Shown here in pieces: positions 43,394 to 51,589 of a stretch of 64,000 nucleotides of DNA. The translations under genes were made by a program, and so were the position numbers. The number at the start of each line of letters is the position of its first letter. The first letter of the stretch is position 1. Below the pieces are notes generated by a model. It did not search any database, was not told the DNA's origin, and saw only the letters and a list, made by a program, of their open reading frames with translations. Origin of the DNA: Sulfuricella sp035530375 (GTDB lineage Bacteria > Pseudomonadota > Gammaproteobacteria > Burkholderiales > Sulfuricellaceae); NCBI GenBank assembly GCA_035530375.1, contig DATKUY010000021.1, forward strand, positions 1 through 64,000, given 5' to 3'.

Positions 43394-44758
43394 TTATTTC
43401 ACCAGTCCGAACAGATACAGGAAGATGGCGATGATCGCCAGCGGCGACACGAAGCGGATGGTAAAGCGCCACAGCCGGTAAGGCCGTGTGGTTACATTGA
43501 GTTCTTCCTGAACGTGAAGGGTCTTCATTACCCATCCGGCGAACAGCGCCATGAGCAGACCGCCCAGGGGCAGCAGGATGGTGGTGGTCAGCTTGTCGAA
43601 GGTGTCGAAAATGTTGAGGCCGAACAGCAGGTGCACGTCTTTCCAGGCGTTGAACGAGAGCAGCACGGCAATGCCGAGCACCCAGTCGGTCAAACCGATC
43701 AGCCACGCTGCTCGACGGCGGGTCAACCGCGTGTTCTCGATCAGCCAGGAAATCGCCGGCTCCACCAGGGAAATGGCCGAGGTCCAGGCGGCAAAGGCGA
43801 CCAGCAGAAAGAACAGCGTGCCGATGAAAGCGCCTCCCGGCATTCGGCCGAAGGCGATCGGCAGGGTCTGGAAGATCAGCCCCGGCCCGGCGGCCGGCTC
43901 CAGCCCATTGGCGAACACCAGCGAGAAAATGGCCAGTCCCACCAGGAGCCCGACACCGGTGTCGACAAGGGCCACGAACAGAGTGGTGCGGGCGATGGAG
44001 ACGTGGCGCTGGAGGTAGGAGCCGTACACCATCACCGCGCCCATGCCCAGGCTCAGGGAAAAGAACGCATGGCCCAATGCCGAGAGCACGACCACCGGCG
44101 TGACTTTAGAGAAATCCGGGGTAAACATGAAGCTGGCGGAGCGAGCGACATCGCCCTCGGCCAGGCTGTAGCCGAGCAGCACCAGCAGGATGGCGAACAG
44201 CGCGGGCATCAGGATGTTATTAGCCTTTTCCAGACCCGAATTCACGCCGCGCGCCACCACGCTCATCGTCATCACGATGAACAGGCTATGCCACAAGCCC
44301 AGTTCCAGCGGTGCCGCGAGAAACGCGGCGAACTGGCTCTGCGCCATGGCCCCATCGATACCCTTGAAACTGCCGCTGGCCGCACGCACCACGTAATCCA
44401 GCACCCAGCCGGCGATGACGCTGTAAAAAGCCAAAATCAGCAGCCCCGCGATCAGGCCCATGATGCCCACCCATCTCCACAGCGCCGAAGCACCCGCCTC
44501 TTTCGCCAAGGCGGCCATGCCGTCTACCGGATTGCGCTGGGCGCGCCGACCGAGCATGATCTCGCACATCATCAGCGGGATGCCGACCACGGCAATGCAG
44601 ACGAGAAACACCAGGACAAAGGCGCTGCCGCCGTTGACCCCGGTCATGTAGGGAAACTTCCAGATGTTGCCCAGACCTATCGCCGAGCCGGCGGTAGCCA
44701 GAACGAAGGTCCAGCGGCTGGTCCAATGGCTGCGATGGGTGGCGTGGGCCGCGGTCAT
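43394..44758 (-). CDS. Sodium-dependent transporter of the NSS/SNF family
   Basis: Neurotransmitter:sodium-symporter-type amino-acid carrier, 454 aa with about 12 helices. Hallmark sites are FVLATAGSAIGLGNIWKFPY in TM1 (sodium and substrate site), GGSAFVLVFLVCI and SLGMGAVMVYGSYLQ in TM6. The ATG at 44758 overlaps the stop of the upstream AGCS gene (ATGA), so both carriers are translated together. Substrate is probably a small amino acid but not defined. Confidence 0.93.
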   Translation of the reverse strand: MTAAHATHRSHWTSRWTFVLATAGSAIGLGNIWKFPYMTGVNGGSAFVLVFLVCIAVVGIPLMMCEIMLGRRAQRNPVDGMAALAKEAGASALWRWVGIMGLIAGLLILAFYSVIAGWVLDYVVRAASGSFKGIDGAMAQSQFAAFLAAPLELGLWHSLFIVMTMSVVARGVNSGLEKANNILMPALFAILLVLLGYSLAEGDVARSASFMFTPDFSKVTPVVVLSALGHAFFSLSLGMGAVMVYGSYLQRHVSIARTTLFVALVDTGVGLLVGLAIFSLVFANGLEPAAGPGLIFQTLPIAFGRMPGGAFIGTLFFLLVAFAAWTSAISLVEPAISWLIENTRLTRRRAAWLIGLTDWVLGIAVLLSFNAWKDVHLLFGLNIFDTFDKLTTTILLPLGGLLMALFAGWVMKTLHVQEELNVTTRPYRLWRFTIRFVSPLAIIAIFLYLFGLVK

Positions 44759-46077
44759 GAGTTGAAATAGCGGTCGGTCTCGGCCTTGACCACCTTGGAC
44801 AGCCACAGCAGGCCGATCAGGTTGGGCAGAGCCATCATCCCGTTCATCAGGTCGGAGAAATTCCAGACGAATTCCAGGTTCATCATCGCGCCGACGACCA
44901 CCACGGCGATGAAGACGATGCGATAGATGCGGATCGAACGCGAACCGAACAGGTATTCGATTGCCTTCTCGCCGTAGTAATTCCAGCCGATCAGGGTGGA
45001 ATAGGCAAACAGGGCAGTGGCCAGAGCGACGATGATCTCGCCGGTGCTGCCCAGGGTTTCGCCAAAACTGGCGCTGGTCAGTTGCCCGGCGCTGATGCCC
45101 TTGGTCCAGGAAGTTGCGGTAAGAATCACCAGGGCGGTCATGGTACAGACCACCAGGGTGTCGATGAAAGTCTGGGTCATGCTGACCAGAGCCTGCTTGA
45201 CCGGATCATGGGTGCGCGCAGCAGCGGCAGCAATCGGCGCCGAGCCCAAGCCGGATTCATTGGAGAATACGCCGCGCGCAATGCCGAAACGCATGGCGGC
45301 GGCGAGGGTGGCGCCGGCAAAGCCGCCAGTGGCAGCGGATGGCGAAAAGGCAGAGCTGAAGATCAGATAGAAGGCATGGGGAATTTCGGTGATATTGAGC
45401 GCGAGCACCACCAGTGCCGAGCCGACGTAACCGATGATCATGAACGGCACGAGCAGGGAAGTGAATTTGCCGATCGAGCGGATGCCGCCCAGAATCACCA
45501 GCGCCGTCAACGTCATCAACACGATGCCGGTGACCCACGGCGCAACGTGAAAGGTCGCCTCGAAGATCTTGGCGGCGGCGTTGGCCTGCGTCATGTTGCC
45601 GATGCCGAAGGTGGCAAGGGCGGTGAACAACGCGAACAGCCAACCCAATTTCGGCAGTCCGGCGCCCTTGGCGAGGTAATACATCGGCCCGCCACGCATG
45701 CCGTGCTCGCCCTTCTCACGGTATTTGACCGCCAGTACCGCTTCGGAATACTTGGTTACCATCCCGACCAGGCCGGTCATCCACATCCAGAACACCGCGC
45801 CGGGACCGCCCAGCGTGATCGCGGTGGCGACGCCGACGATGTTGCCGATGCCGACCGTGGCCGCCAGCGCTGTCATCAGCGCAGCGAAATGGCTGATGTC
45901 GCCGGCGTGGCCGTGATCCTTGTGGAAAATCATGCGCAAAGCCAGCGGCAGGGCGCGGAATTGCAGACCTTTGAGCAGTACCGTCAGGTAAAGGCCGGTG
46001 CCCACCAGCAGGGTCAGCATAGGTGGCCCCCACACCCAGCCGGACAGCGTCGCGATCAGCGCTTCGATGGTTTGCAT
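44755..46077 (-). CDS. Alanine/glycine:cation symporter (AGCS family)
   Basis: Sodium- or proton-coupled alanine/glycine uptake protein, 440 aa with about ten helices. Family motifs are visible: GDISHFAALMTALAATVGIGNIVGVATAI, GGPGAVFWMWMTGLVGMVTKYSEAVLAVKYR and NESGLGSAPIAAAAA. First gene of a two-gene operon with the NSS transporter, an unusual pairing of two different sodium-coupled amino-acid carriers. Confidence 0.94.
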   Translation of the reverse strand: MQTIEALIATLSGWVWGPPMLTLLVGTGLYLTVLLKGLQFRALPLALRMIFHKDHGHAGDISHFAALMTALAATVGIGNIVGVATAITLGGPGAVFWMWMTGLVGMVTKYSEAVLAVKYREKGEHGMRGGPMYYLAKGAGLPKLGWLFALFTALATFGIGNMTQANAAAKIFEATFHVAPWVTGIVLMTLTALVILGGIRSIGKFTSLLVPFMIIGYVGSALVVLALNITEIPHAFYLIFSSAFSPSAATGGFAGATLAAAMRFGIARGVFSNESGLGSAPIAAAAARTHDPVKQALVSMTQTFIDTLVVCTMTALVILTATSWTKGISAGQLTSASFGETLGSTGEIIVALATALFAYSTLIGWNYYGEKAIEYLFGSRSIRIYRIVFIAVVVVGAMMNLEFVWNFSDLMNGMMALPNLIGLLWLSKVVKAETDRYFNS

Positions 46078-46204
46078 CTGTTTTCCCCTTGAACCGGCAG
46101 AGCCGGAAGCCTAAGTAAAATTCTTCTTGTTTATCACGTAGCCGCCGGCGGTTGGCTGTTAGCGTGGATTATAACCAGAATATTTCCCGGCCCGCGAATA
46201 CCGG

Positions 46205-47104
46205 TTAAACCAGCCAATCCCTGACAACCAGAAATTCCCTGTACAGGCGCGCCTCTTCGCTGCCCATTTCCGGCTGCCAGCCATAGCGCCATTTTACGCT
46301 GGGCGGCAGCGACATCAGGATGGACTCGGTGCGTCCGCCCGATTGCAGGCCGAACAGGGTGCCGCGATCCCACACCAGATTGAACTCGACATAGCGTCCG
46401 CGGCGGTAAGCCTGGAAATCCCGTTCGCGTTCGCCATAGGGCGTGTCCTTGCGACGCTGGAGCAGGGGCAGGTAGGCGGCGATGAAGTGTTCGCCGACGC
46501 TTTGCATCAGGCCGAAGCTGAAGGCGAAGTCGCACTCGTTGAAGTCGTCGAAAAATATCCCGCCGATGCCGCGCGGCTCGTTGCGGTGCGGAAGATAAAA
46601 ATACTCGTCGCAGCGCCGCTTGAAACGGGGGTGATAGTCGGCGCCAAACGGTTCCAGCGCCTCGCGGCAAATACGGTGGAAATGCACCGCATCCTCGACG
46701 AAGCCATAATAAGGCGTCAGATCCATGCCGCCGCCGAACCACCACACCGGTTCGCCCGTGGCCGGCTGTACGCTGAAGAAGCGGACATTCAGGTGAGTAG
46801 TCGGCACATAAGGATTGCGCGGATGCAGCACCAGCGACAGCCCCATCGCCTCGAAAGCGCATCCGGCCAGGTCGGGGCGCTGGACGGATGCGGCGGCGGG
46901 CAGCTTCTGGCCGCGCGCGTGGGAGAAATTCACCCCGCCGCGCTCGAATACCTTGCCGTCCTCGATCACGCAGCTCAAGCCTTCCCCGCCCTCCGGGCGC
47001 TGCCAGGCATCGCGCAGGAAGTTGCCGCCGTCGACCTGTTCCAGCAGGATGACGATGCGCTCCTGCAAATCCAGCAAAACGGTTTTTACCTTGTCGCTGT
47101 GCAT
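46205..47104 (-). CDS. hemF: Oxygen-dependent coproporphyrinogen III oxidase
   Basis: Decarboxylates coproporphyrinogen III to protoporphyrinogen IX using O2. 299 aa, the same length as E. coli HemF. Conserved segments are NPYVPTTHLNVRFF, VWWFGGGMDLTPYYGFVEDAVHFH, RNEPRGIGGIFFDDF and FNLVWDRGTLFGLQSGGRTESILMSLPP. Follows tsaC by one base on the same strand, an arrangement seen in other Proteobacteria. An O2-dependent form points to an at least facultatively aerobic life. Confidence 0.97.
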   Translation of the reverse strand: MHSDKVKTVLLDLQERIVILLEQVDGGNFLRDAWQRPEGGEGLSCVIEDGKVFERGGVNFSHARGQKLPAAASVQRPDLAGCAFEAMGLSLVLHPRNPYVPTTHLNVRFFSVQPATGEPVWWFGGGMDLTPYYGFVEDAVHFHRICREALEPFGADYHPRFKRRCDEYFYLPHRNEPRGIGGIFFDDFNECDFAFSFGLMQSVGEHFIAAYLPLLQRRKDTPYGERERDFQAYRRGRYVEFNLVWDRGTLFGLQSGGRTESILMSLPPSVKWRYGWQPEMGSEEARLYREFLVVRDWLV

Positions 47105-47105
47105 G

Positions 47106-47663
47106 CTATTTTCGAAGAATCCGGCCGCTGATCAGATACTGGATGGTAGAGGGGGTCTTACGGGTGCCGACCCTGCCCGGCATGACCAGGGCGTTCTGGC
47201 CAAAGGCCTTGATGCAGGCGGCGTAGGTTTTTAGCGGTTTCAAACCGGCGCGGTTGGCGCTGGTGGAAACCAGGGACGAACGTAGCGCCCGGCACAAGGC
47301 CGCCGTATCAGGGTGGGCGGTCACTCTTACGGCGATGTCGTCGTGCCTGCCGCGCAACCAGCGCGGCGCATGGCGGGAAGCGGGCATCAGCCAGGTATGC
47401 GGCCCCGGCCAAGTCTGGTCGAGCAACTTGCGTTGCTCCGAGGTAGGAGACTGCACATAGCGCTGCAGACGGCTGAAACGGTCGGCGACCAGGATCAATC
47501 CCCTGGATCGGGGTCGGTTCTTGATCTGAAGAATTTGCCTGACTGCGCGATAACTGCGCGGGTCGCAGCCCAGGCCGTAACAGGATTCGGTGGGGTAGGC
47601 GATCACCCCGCCACGTGCGAGGTGGGCGCGCACTTTCCGGATCAGGGCGGCGGAATAGGGCAT
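47106..47663 (-). CDS. tsaC: Threonylcarbamoyl-AMP synthase (TsaC/YrdC)
   Basis: Makes threonylcarbamoyl-AMP for the t6A modification of ANN-decoding tRNAs. 185 aa, YrdC-fold, without the C-terminal Sua5 domain. Motifs GGVIAYPTESCYGLGCDP and KNRPRSRGLILV and the nucleotide-binding SSLVSTSANRAG are intact. The start ATG shares one base with the purE stop (TAATG). It occupies the usual hemF-neighbour position. Confidence 0.93.
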   Translation of the reverse strand: MPYSAALIRKVRAHLARGGVIAYPTESCYGLGCDPRSYRAVRQILQIKNRPRSRGLILVADRFSRLQRYVQSPTSEQRKLLDQTWPGPHTWLMPASRHAPRWLRGRHDDIAVRVTAHPDTAALCRALRSSLVSTSANRAGLKPLKTYAACIKAFGQNALVMPGRVGTRKTPSTIQYLISGRILRK

Positions 47664-48163
47664 TACTTGAGAGAGGCTTGCAGCTCCTGGTTCTTGGCGG
47701 TGATCTGTTCCGCGGTGCGGGCACGGTCATCCTTGAGACGCCGGCTCAGGGCTTCATCCCCCAACGCGAGGATCTGGGCGGCCAGGTAAGCGGCATTCCT
47801 GGCTCCGGCCTTGCCGATAGCGACGGAGGCTACCGGTACGCCGCCCGGCATTTGCACCGTGGAAAGCAGCGCGTCGAAACCGTTCAGCGGACCGCCCTCC
47901 ATCGGCACGCCGATTACCGGGCGAGTGGTGTGAGCAGCCACTGCGCCGGCCAGGTGCGCCGCCAATCCGGCGGCGGCGATGAACACCGCGCAACCGCGAC
48001 GTTCGGCATCCCGGACGAAGGCCATGGTCGCCTCCGGAGTACGGTGGGCGGAAGTGATTTTCACCTCCCATGCCACGCCCAGCTGGGTAAGGGTGTCGAG
48101 CGTGGACTTCATCACGGGCAGATCGGAATCCGAGCCCATCAGGACGGCGACGAACGGCAACAT
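47663..48163 (-). CDS. purE: N5-carboxyaminoimidazole ribonucleotide mutase
   Basis: Class I PurE, step six of purine synthesis, converting N5-CAIR to CAIR; 166 aa. Motifs VLMGSDSDLPVMKSTL at the N-terminus, ITSAHRTPEATMAF with the catalytic His, and AAAGLAAHLAGAVAAHT are present. Start set at ATG 48163, with AGGAGAA upstream in minus-strand orientation. A purK partner is not in this window. The PurE-purD spacing holds a type B palindromic repeat. Confidence 0.96.
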   Translation of the reverse strand: MLPFVAVLMGSDSDLPVMKSTLDTLTQLGVAWEVKITSAHRTPEATMAFVRDAERRGCAVFIAAAGLAAHLAGAVAAHTTRPVIGVPMEGGPLNGFDALLSTVQMPGGVPVASVAIGKAGARNAAYLAAQILALGDEALSRRLKDDRARTAEQITAKNQELQASLK

Positions 48164-48183
48164 AATTGTTCTCCTAAAATTAT

Positions 48184-48264
48184 CAGCCACGGGTTTACAC
48201 AGATTATAAGAGAACCCTCTGCTACGAGGGTTTATCCGTGAACATCCGTGTAAATCCGTGGCTG
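48184..48264. repeat. Palindromic repeat (type B) between purE and purD
   Basis: Left arm CAGCCACGGGTTTACACAGA (48184-48203) and right arm TCCGTGTAAATCCGTGGCTG (48245-48264) are inverted copies with a few mismatches. A second perfect stem, AACCCTC/GAGGGTT, lies between (48213-48232). Closely related to the repeat between purH and fis. Confidence 0.8.
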
Positions 48265-48268
48265 AATA

Positions 48269-49558
48269 TTATTTCTTGATTGCCCGGTAGCCGATGTCAT
48301 GCCGCATCTGGCAACCGTCGAACTTGATCGAATCGGCGATTTCGTAGGCGCGCCGTTGTGCCAGCTGCACCTTGTCGCCCAATGCGGTAACGCACAGCAC
48401 GCGGCCGCCGCTGGTGACCACCTTGCCGTCCTTGAGCGCAGTGCCGGCATGGAACACATGGTAGTCGCGCGGCACTGTTTCCAGCAAATCGGTGAATGGC
48501 GGCAGGCCGGTGATGACGTCGCCCTTGCGCGGGTCGTCCGGATAGCCGGCGGCGGCCATCACGACGCCCAGGGCAGCGCGACGATCCCATTCCGCGTCCA
48601 CCTGGTCGAGCGTGCCGTTGACAGCATGTTCCAGCAGGGTGAGCAGGTCGCTCTTGAGGCGCAGCATGATCGGCTGGGTTTCCGGATCGCCCATGCGGCA
48701 GTTGAACTCCAGCACCTTGATGTTGCCCTTGGCATCGATCATCAGGCCGGCATAGAGGAAACCGGTGAACAGCTCGCCCTCCTGTGCCATGCCCTGCATC
48801 ACCGGGTCGATCACCTCGCGCATCACCAGCGCATGCATCTCGGGAGTAATCACCGGGGCCGGCGAATAAGCGCCCATACCGCCGGTGTTGGGACCCTGGT
48901 CGCCATCCAGCAGCCGCTTGTGATCCTGGCTGGTGGCAAGCGGCAGAACGTGCGCACCGTCGGCCATGACGATGAAGCTGGCTTCCTCGCCCAGCAGGCA
49001 TTCCTCGATCACCACGCGGGCGCCGGCTGCCCCCAGCTTGTTGCCGGCCAGCATCATGTCGACGGCGGCATGGGCTTCTTCGAGGGTTTGCGCGACCACT
49101 ACGCCCTTGCCCGCCGCCAGGCCGTCGGCCTTGACGACGATGGGCGCGCCCTGCTGGTCGATATAAACGTGGGCCGGTGCGGCATCGGTGAAAGTGGCGT
49201 AGGCGGCAGTGGGAATGCCGTGGCGCACCATGAAAGCCTTGGCGAAATCCTTGGAGCTTTCGAGCTGCGCCGCGAATTGGGTCGGGCCGAAGATTTTCAG
49301 GCCCTCGGCGCGGAAGACATCGACGATGCCGGCAGCCAGCGGCGCCTCCGGGCCGACCACGGTAAACGCGACCTTTTCCTGCCTGGCGAATTCGAGCAGC
49401 TCGGGGATGGTGTGGAGGGCAACATTGGTCAGGTCCGGCTCAAGCGCCGTGCCCGCATTGCCGGGCGCGACGAAGATTCGGGTCGAACGCGCGCTCTGCG
49501 CCAGTTTCCATGCCAGTGCATGTTCCCGTCCTCCGCTGCCGATAACCAGAATTTTCAT
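48269..49558 (-). CDS. purD: Phosphoribosylamine-glycine ligase
   Basis: ATP-grasp enzyme making glycinamide ribonucleotide; 429 aa. Conserved features: KILVIGSGGREHALAWKLAQS at the N-terminus, FVVGPEAPL-like FTVVGPEAPLAAGIVD, the ATP-grasp strand PIVVKADGLAAGKGVVVAQT and FNCRMGDPETQPIMLRL. Complete. In line with purH upstream and purE downstream, separated by palindromic repeats on both sides. Confidence 0.97.
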   Translation of the reverse strand: MKILVIGSGGREHALAWKLAQSARSTRIFVAPGNAGTALEPDLTNVALHTIPELLEFARQEKVAFTVVGPEAPLAAGIVDVFRAEGLKIFGPTQFAAQLESSKDFAKAFMVRHGIPTAAYATFTDAAPAHVYIDQQGAPIVVKADGLAAGKGVVVAQTLEEAHAAVDMMLAGNKLGAAGARVVIEECLLGEEASFIVMADGAHVLPLATSQDHKRLLDGDQGPNTGGMGAYSPAPVITPEMHALVMREVIDPVMQGMAQEGELFTGFLYAGLMIDAKGNIKVLEFNCRMGDPETQPIMLRLKSDLLTLLEHAVNGTLDQVDAEWDRRAALGVVMAAAGYPDDPRKGDVITGLPPFTDLLETVPRDYHVFHAGTALKDGKVVTSGGRVLCVTALGDKVQLAQRRAYEIADSIKFDGCQMRHDIGYRAIKK

Positions 49559-49578
49559 GGCTTCACATCCTAATGACT

Positions 49579-49641
49579 AAACCGCAGAGACGCAGAGGCA
49601 CGGAGAAAAAAGCTTTGAATTCTCAGCGCCTCTGCGGTGAA
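49579..49641. repeat. Palindromic repeat (type A variant) between purH and purD
   Basis: Arms AAACCGCAGAGACGCAGAGGC (parts AAACCGCAGAGA, CGCAGAGGC; 49579-49599) and GCGCCTCTGCGGTGAAA (49625-49641) are inverted. The same core occurs at 24241-24296. It could form a strong hairpin in the purH-purD message. Confidence 0.8.
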
Positions 49642-49645
49642 AAAA

Positions 49646-51214
49646 TCAATGCCGGAAATGCCGCATGCCGGTGAATACCATCGCCATGCCGTGCTCGTCG
49701 GCAGCGGCGATCACCTCCTCGTCGCGCATCGAGCCGCCGGGCTGGATCACGGCGGCGATGCCGGCCTGGCCGGCCGAATCGATGCCGTCGCGGAACGGGA
49801 AAAAGGCATCCGAGGCCATCACCGAACCACGCACCTGCAGGCCGGCATGCTCGGCCTTGATGGCGGCGATGCGCGCCGAGTTTACCCGGCTCATCTGGCC
49901 GGCGCCGACGCCGACGGTCATTTTACCGCTGACATAAACGATCGCGTTGGATTTAACATATTTGGCCACGCGCCAGGCGAATAGCAGGTCGGCCATTTCG
50001 GCCTCGGTCGGGGCTCGCTTGGTGACCACCTTGAGTTCGTTATAAAGAGCCAGGTCGGCATCCTGCACCAGCAGGCCGCCGGTGACGCGCTTGAAATCCA
50101 GCCGCTTGCCGGGTTCCTTCGGCCATTGCCCGCACTCCAACAAGCGCACGTTTTTCTTCGCGGCGACGATTTCGCTGGCTGCCGCGGATACCTTGGGCGC
50201 AATGATTACTTCGACGAACTGACGATCGACGATGGCTTGCGCGGTGGCGGCATCCAGCTCGCCGTTGACGGCGATGATGCCGCCGAAAGCGGATTCCGGG
50301 TCGGTCTTGTAAGCCCGGTCGTAGGCCTCGAGCAGGTTGGCGCCATAAGCTACGCCGCACGGATTGGCGTGCTTGACGATGACGCAGGACGGCGCCTCGT
50401 CGAACTGCTTGACGCACTCCAGCGCGGCATCGGCATCGGCGATGTTGTTGTAGGAAAGCTCCTTGCCCTGCAGCTGGCGCGCGGAGGAAATGCTCACTCC
50501 CTTTTCGCCGGCGGCAACGTAGAAAGCCGCCTGCTGGTGCGGGTTCTCGCCGTAGCGCATGCCCTGGACCTTGGCGAACTGGAAATTCAGCCGTTCCGGG
50601 AACTGCTGCTTGCTGCCGTCCGGGCCGATGGCCGTGAGGTAGTTGCTGATCGCGCCGTCGTACTCGGCGGTATGGGAAAAGGCCTTCACCGCCAGCTTGA
50701 ACCGGGTTTCGGCGCTCAATGCGCCGCCGTTGGCCTGCAATTCGGCACCAAGCACGACATAGTCGGCCGGGTCGGTCACCACCGCGACACCGGTGTGGTT
50801 CTTGGCGGCGGCGCGTACCATGGTCGGCCCGCCGATGTCGATGTTCTCGATCGCGTCTTCCAGCGAACAGTCCGGCTTGGCGATGGTCTCGCGGAACGGA
50901 TAGAGGTTTACCACCACCAGATCGATGGCGGGAATACCGGAACCCTCCACCGCCGCCACATGGGCGGGAAGGTCGCGCCGGAACAGGATGCCGCCATGAA
51001 TTTTCGGGTGCAGGGTCTTGACCCGGCCATCGAGCATTTCCGGAAAGCTGGTGTAATCGCCCACTTCCGTGACTGCCACGCCCGCATCCGCGAGCAGCTT
51101 GGCGGTGCCGCCGGTGGAAAGGATCTCGATGCCGAACTGCCGCAGGGTCTTGGCGAATTCGAGAACGCCGGTTTTATCGGAAACGCTGATGAGGGCTCGA
51201 CTGATTTTGATCAT
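49646..51214 (-). CDS. purH: Bifunctional AICAR transformylase/IMP cyclohydrolase
   Basis: Catalyses the last two steps of IMP synthesis; 522 aa. The N-terminal cyclohydrolase domain has ALISVSDKTGVLEFAKTL and LSTGGTAKLLADAGVAV, while the transformylase domain has RYGENPHQQAAFY, KHANPCGVAYG and the terminal MASDAFFPFRDGIDSAGQAGI. Complete and intact. First purine gene after dusB-fis. Confidence 0.98.
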   Translation of the reverse strand: MIKISRALISVSDKTGVLEFAKTLRQFGIEILSTGGTAKLLADAGVAVTEVGDYTSFPEMLDGRVKTLHPKIHGGILFRRDLPAHVAAVEGSGIPAIDLVVVNLYPFRETIAKPDCSLEDAIENIDIGGPTMVRAAAKNHTGVAVVTDPADYVVLGAELQANGGALSAETRFKLAVKAFSHTAEYDGAISNYLTAIGPDGSKQQFPERLNFQFAKVQGMRYGENPHQQAAFYVAAGEKGVSISSARQLQGKELSYNNIADADAALECVKQFDEAPSCVIVKHANPCGVAYGANLLEAYDRAYKTDPESAFGGIIAVNGELDAATAQAIVDRQFVEVIIAPKVSAAASEIVAAKKNVRLLECGQWPKEPGKRLDFKRVTGGLLVQDADLALYNELKVVTKRAPTEAEMADLLFAWRVAKYVKSNAIVYVSGKMTVGVGAGQMSRVNSARIAAIKAEHAGLQVRGSVMASDAFFPFRDGIDSAGQAGIAAVIQPGGSMRDEEVIAAADEHGMAMVFTGMRHFRH

Positions 51215-51240
51215 TTCTGTTTTTTCCTAAAAGCGGTTTT

Positions 51241-51346
51241 AGCCACGGATTAACACGGATGTACACAGATTTCCCTGAAATTCGCCCTGAGAGTTTCACC
51301 TGCTTTGGGTGCCTTAATCCGTGTAAATCTGTGTTAATCCGTGGCT
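51241..51346. repeat. Palindromic repeat (type B) between purH and fis
   Basis: Left arm AGCCACGGATTAACACGGAT (51241-51260) and right arm ATCTGTGTTAATCCGTGGCT (51327-51346) are inverted copies with one mismatch. About 65 bp of intervening sequence includes secondary partial copies (ACACAGAT, CCGTGTAAAT). Confidence 0.85.
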
Positions 51347-51352
51347 GGCTTC

Positions 51353-51589
51353 TTACTTGAGGCCGTGGGTTTTCATTTTCTTGCGCAGGGTGTTGCGGTT
51401 CAGCCCGAGAATTTCGGCGGCCCGGGTCTGGTTGCCTTGGGCCTGGTCGAGGATTACCTGCAACAGCGGCTTTTCCACGCATCCCACCACCATTTCATAA
51501 ACGGCGCTGGGCTTCTCCCCATCCAGATTCTTGAAATACTGGTCCATTGCCTTGCGCACGCAGACTGCGATTTCGTTTTCGTTGATCAT
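51353..51589 (-). CDS. fis: Fis family nucleoid and transcription factor
   Basis: DNA-bending regulator of 78 aa (E. coli Fis is 98). The C-terminal helix-turn-helix is clear in LLQVILDQAQGNQTRAAEILGLNRNTLRKKMKTHG. Start at ATG 51589, which overlaps the dusB stop (ATGA), the conserved dusB-fis linkage. The frame is open upstream into dusB but codes nothing homologous there. Confidence 0.95.
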   Translation of the reverse strand: MINENEIAVCVRKAMDQYFKNLDGEKPSAVYEMVVGCVEKPLLQVILDQAQGNQTRAAEILGLNRNTLRKKMKTHGLK

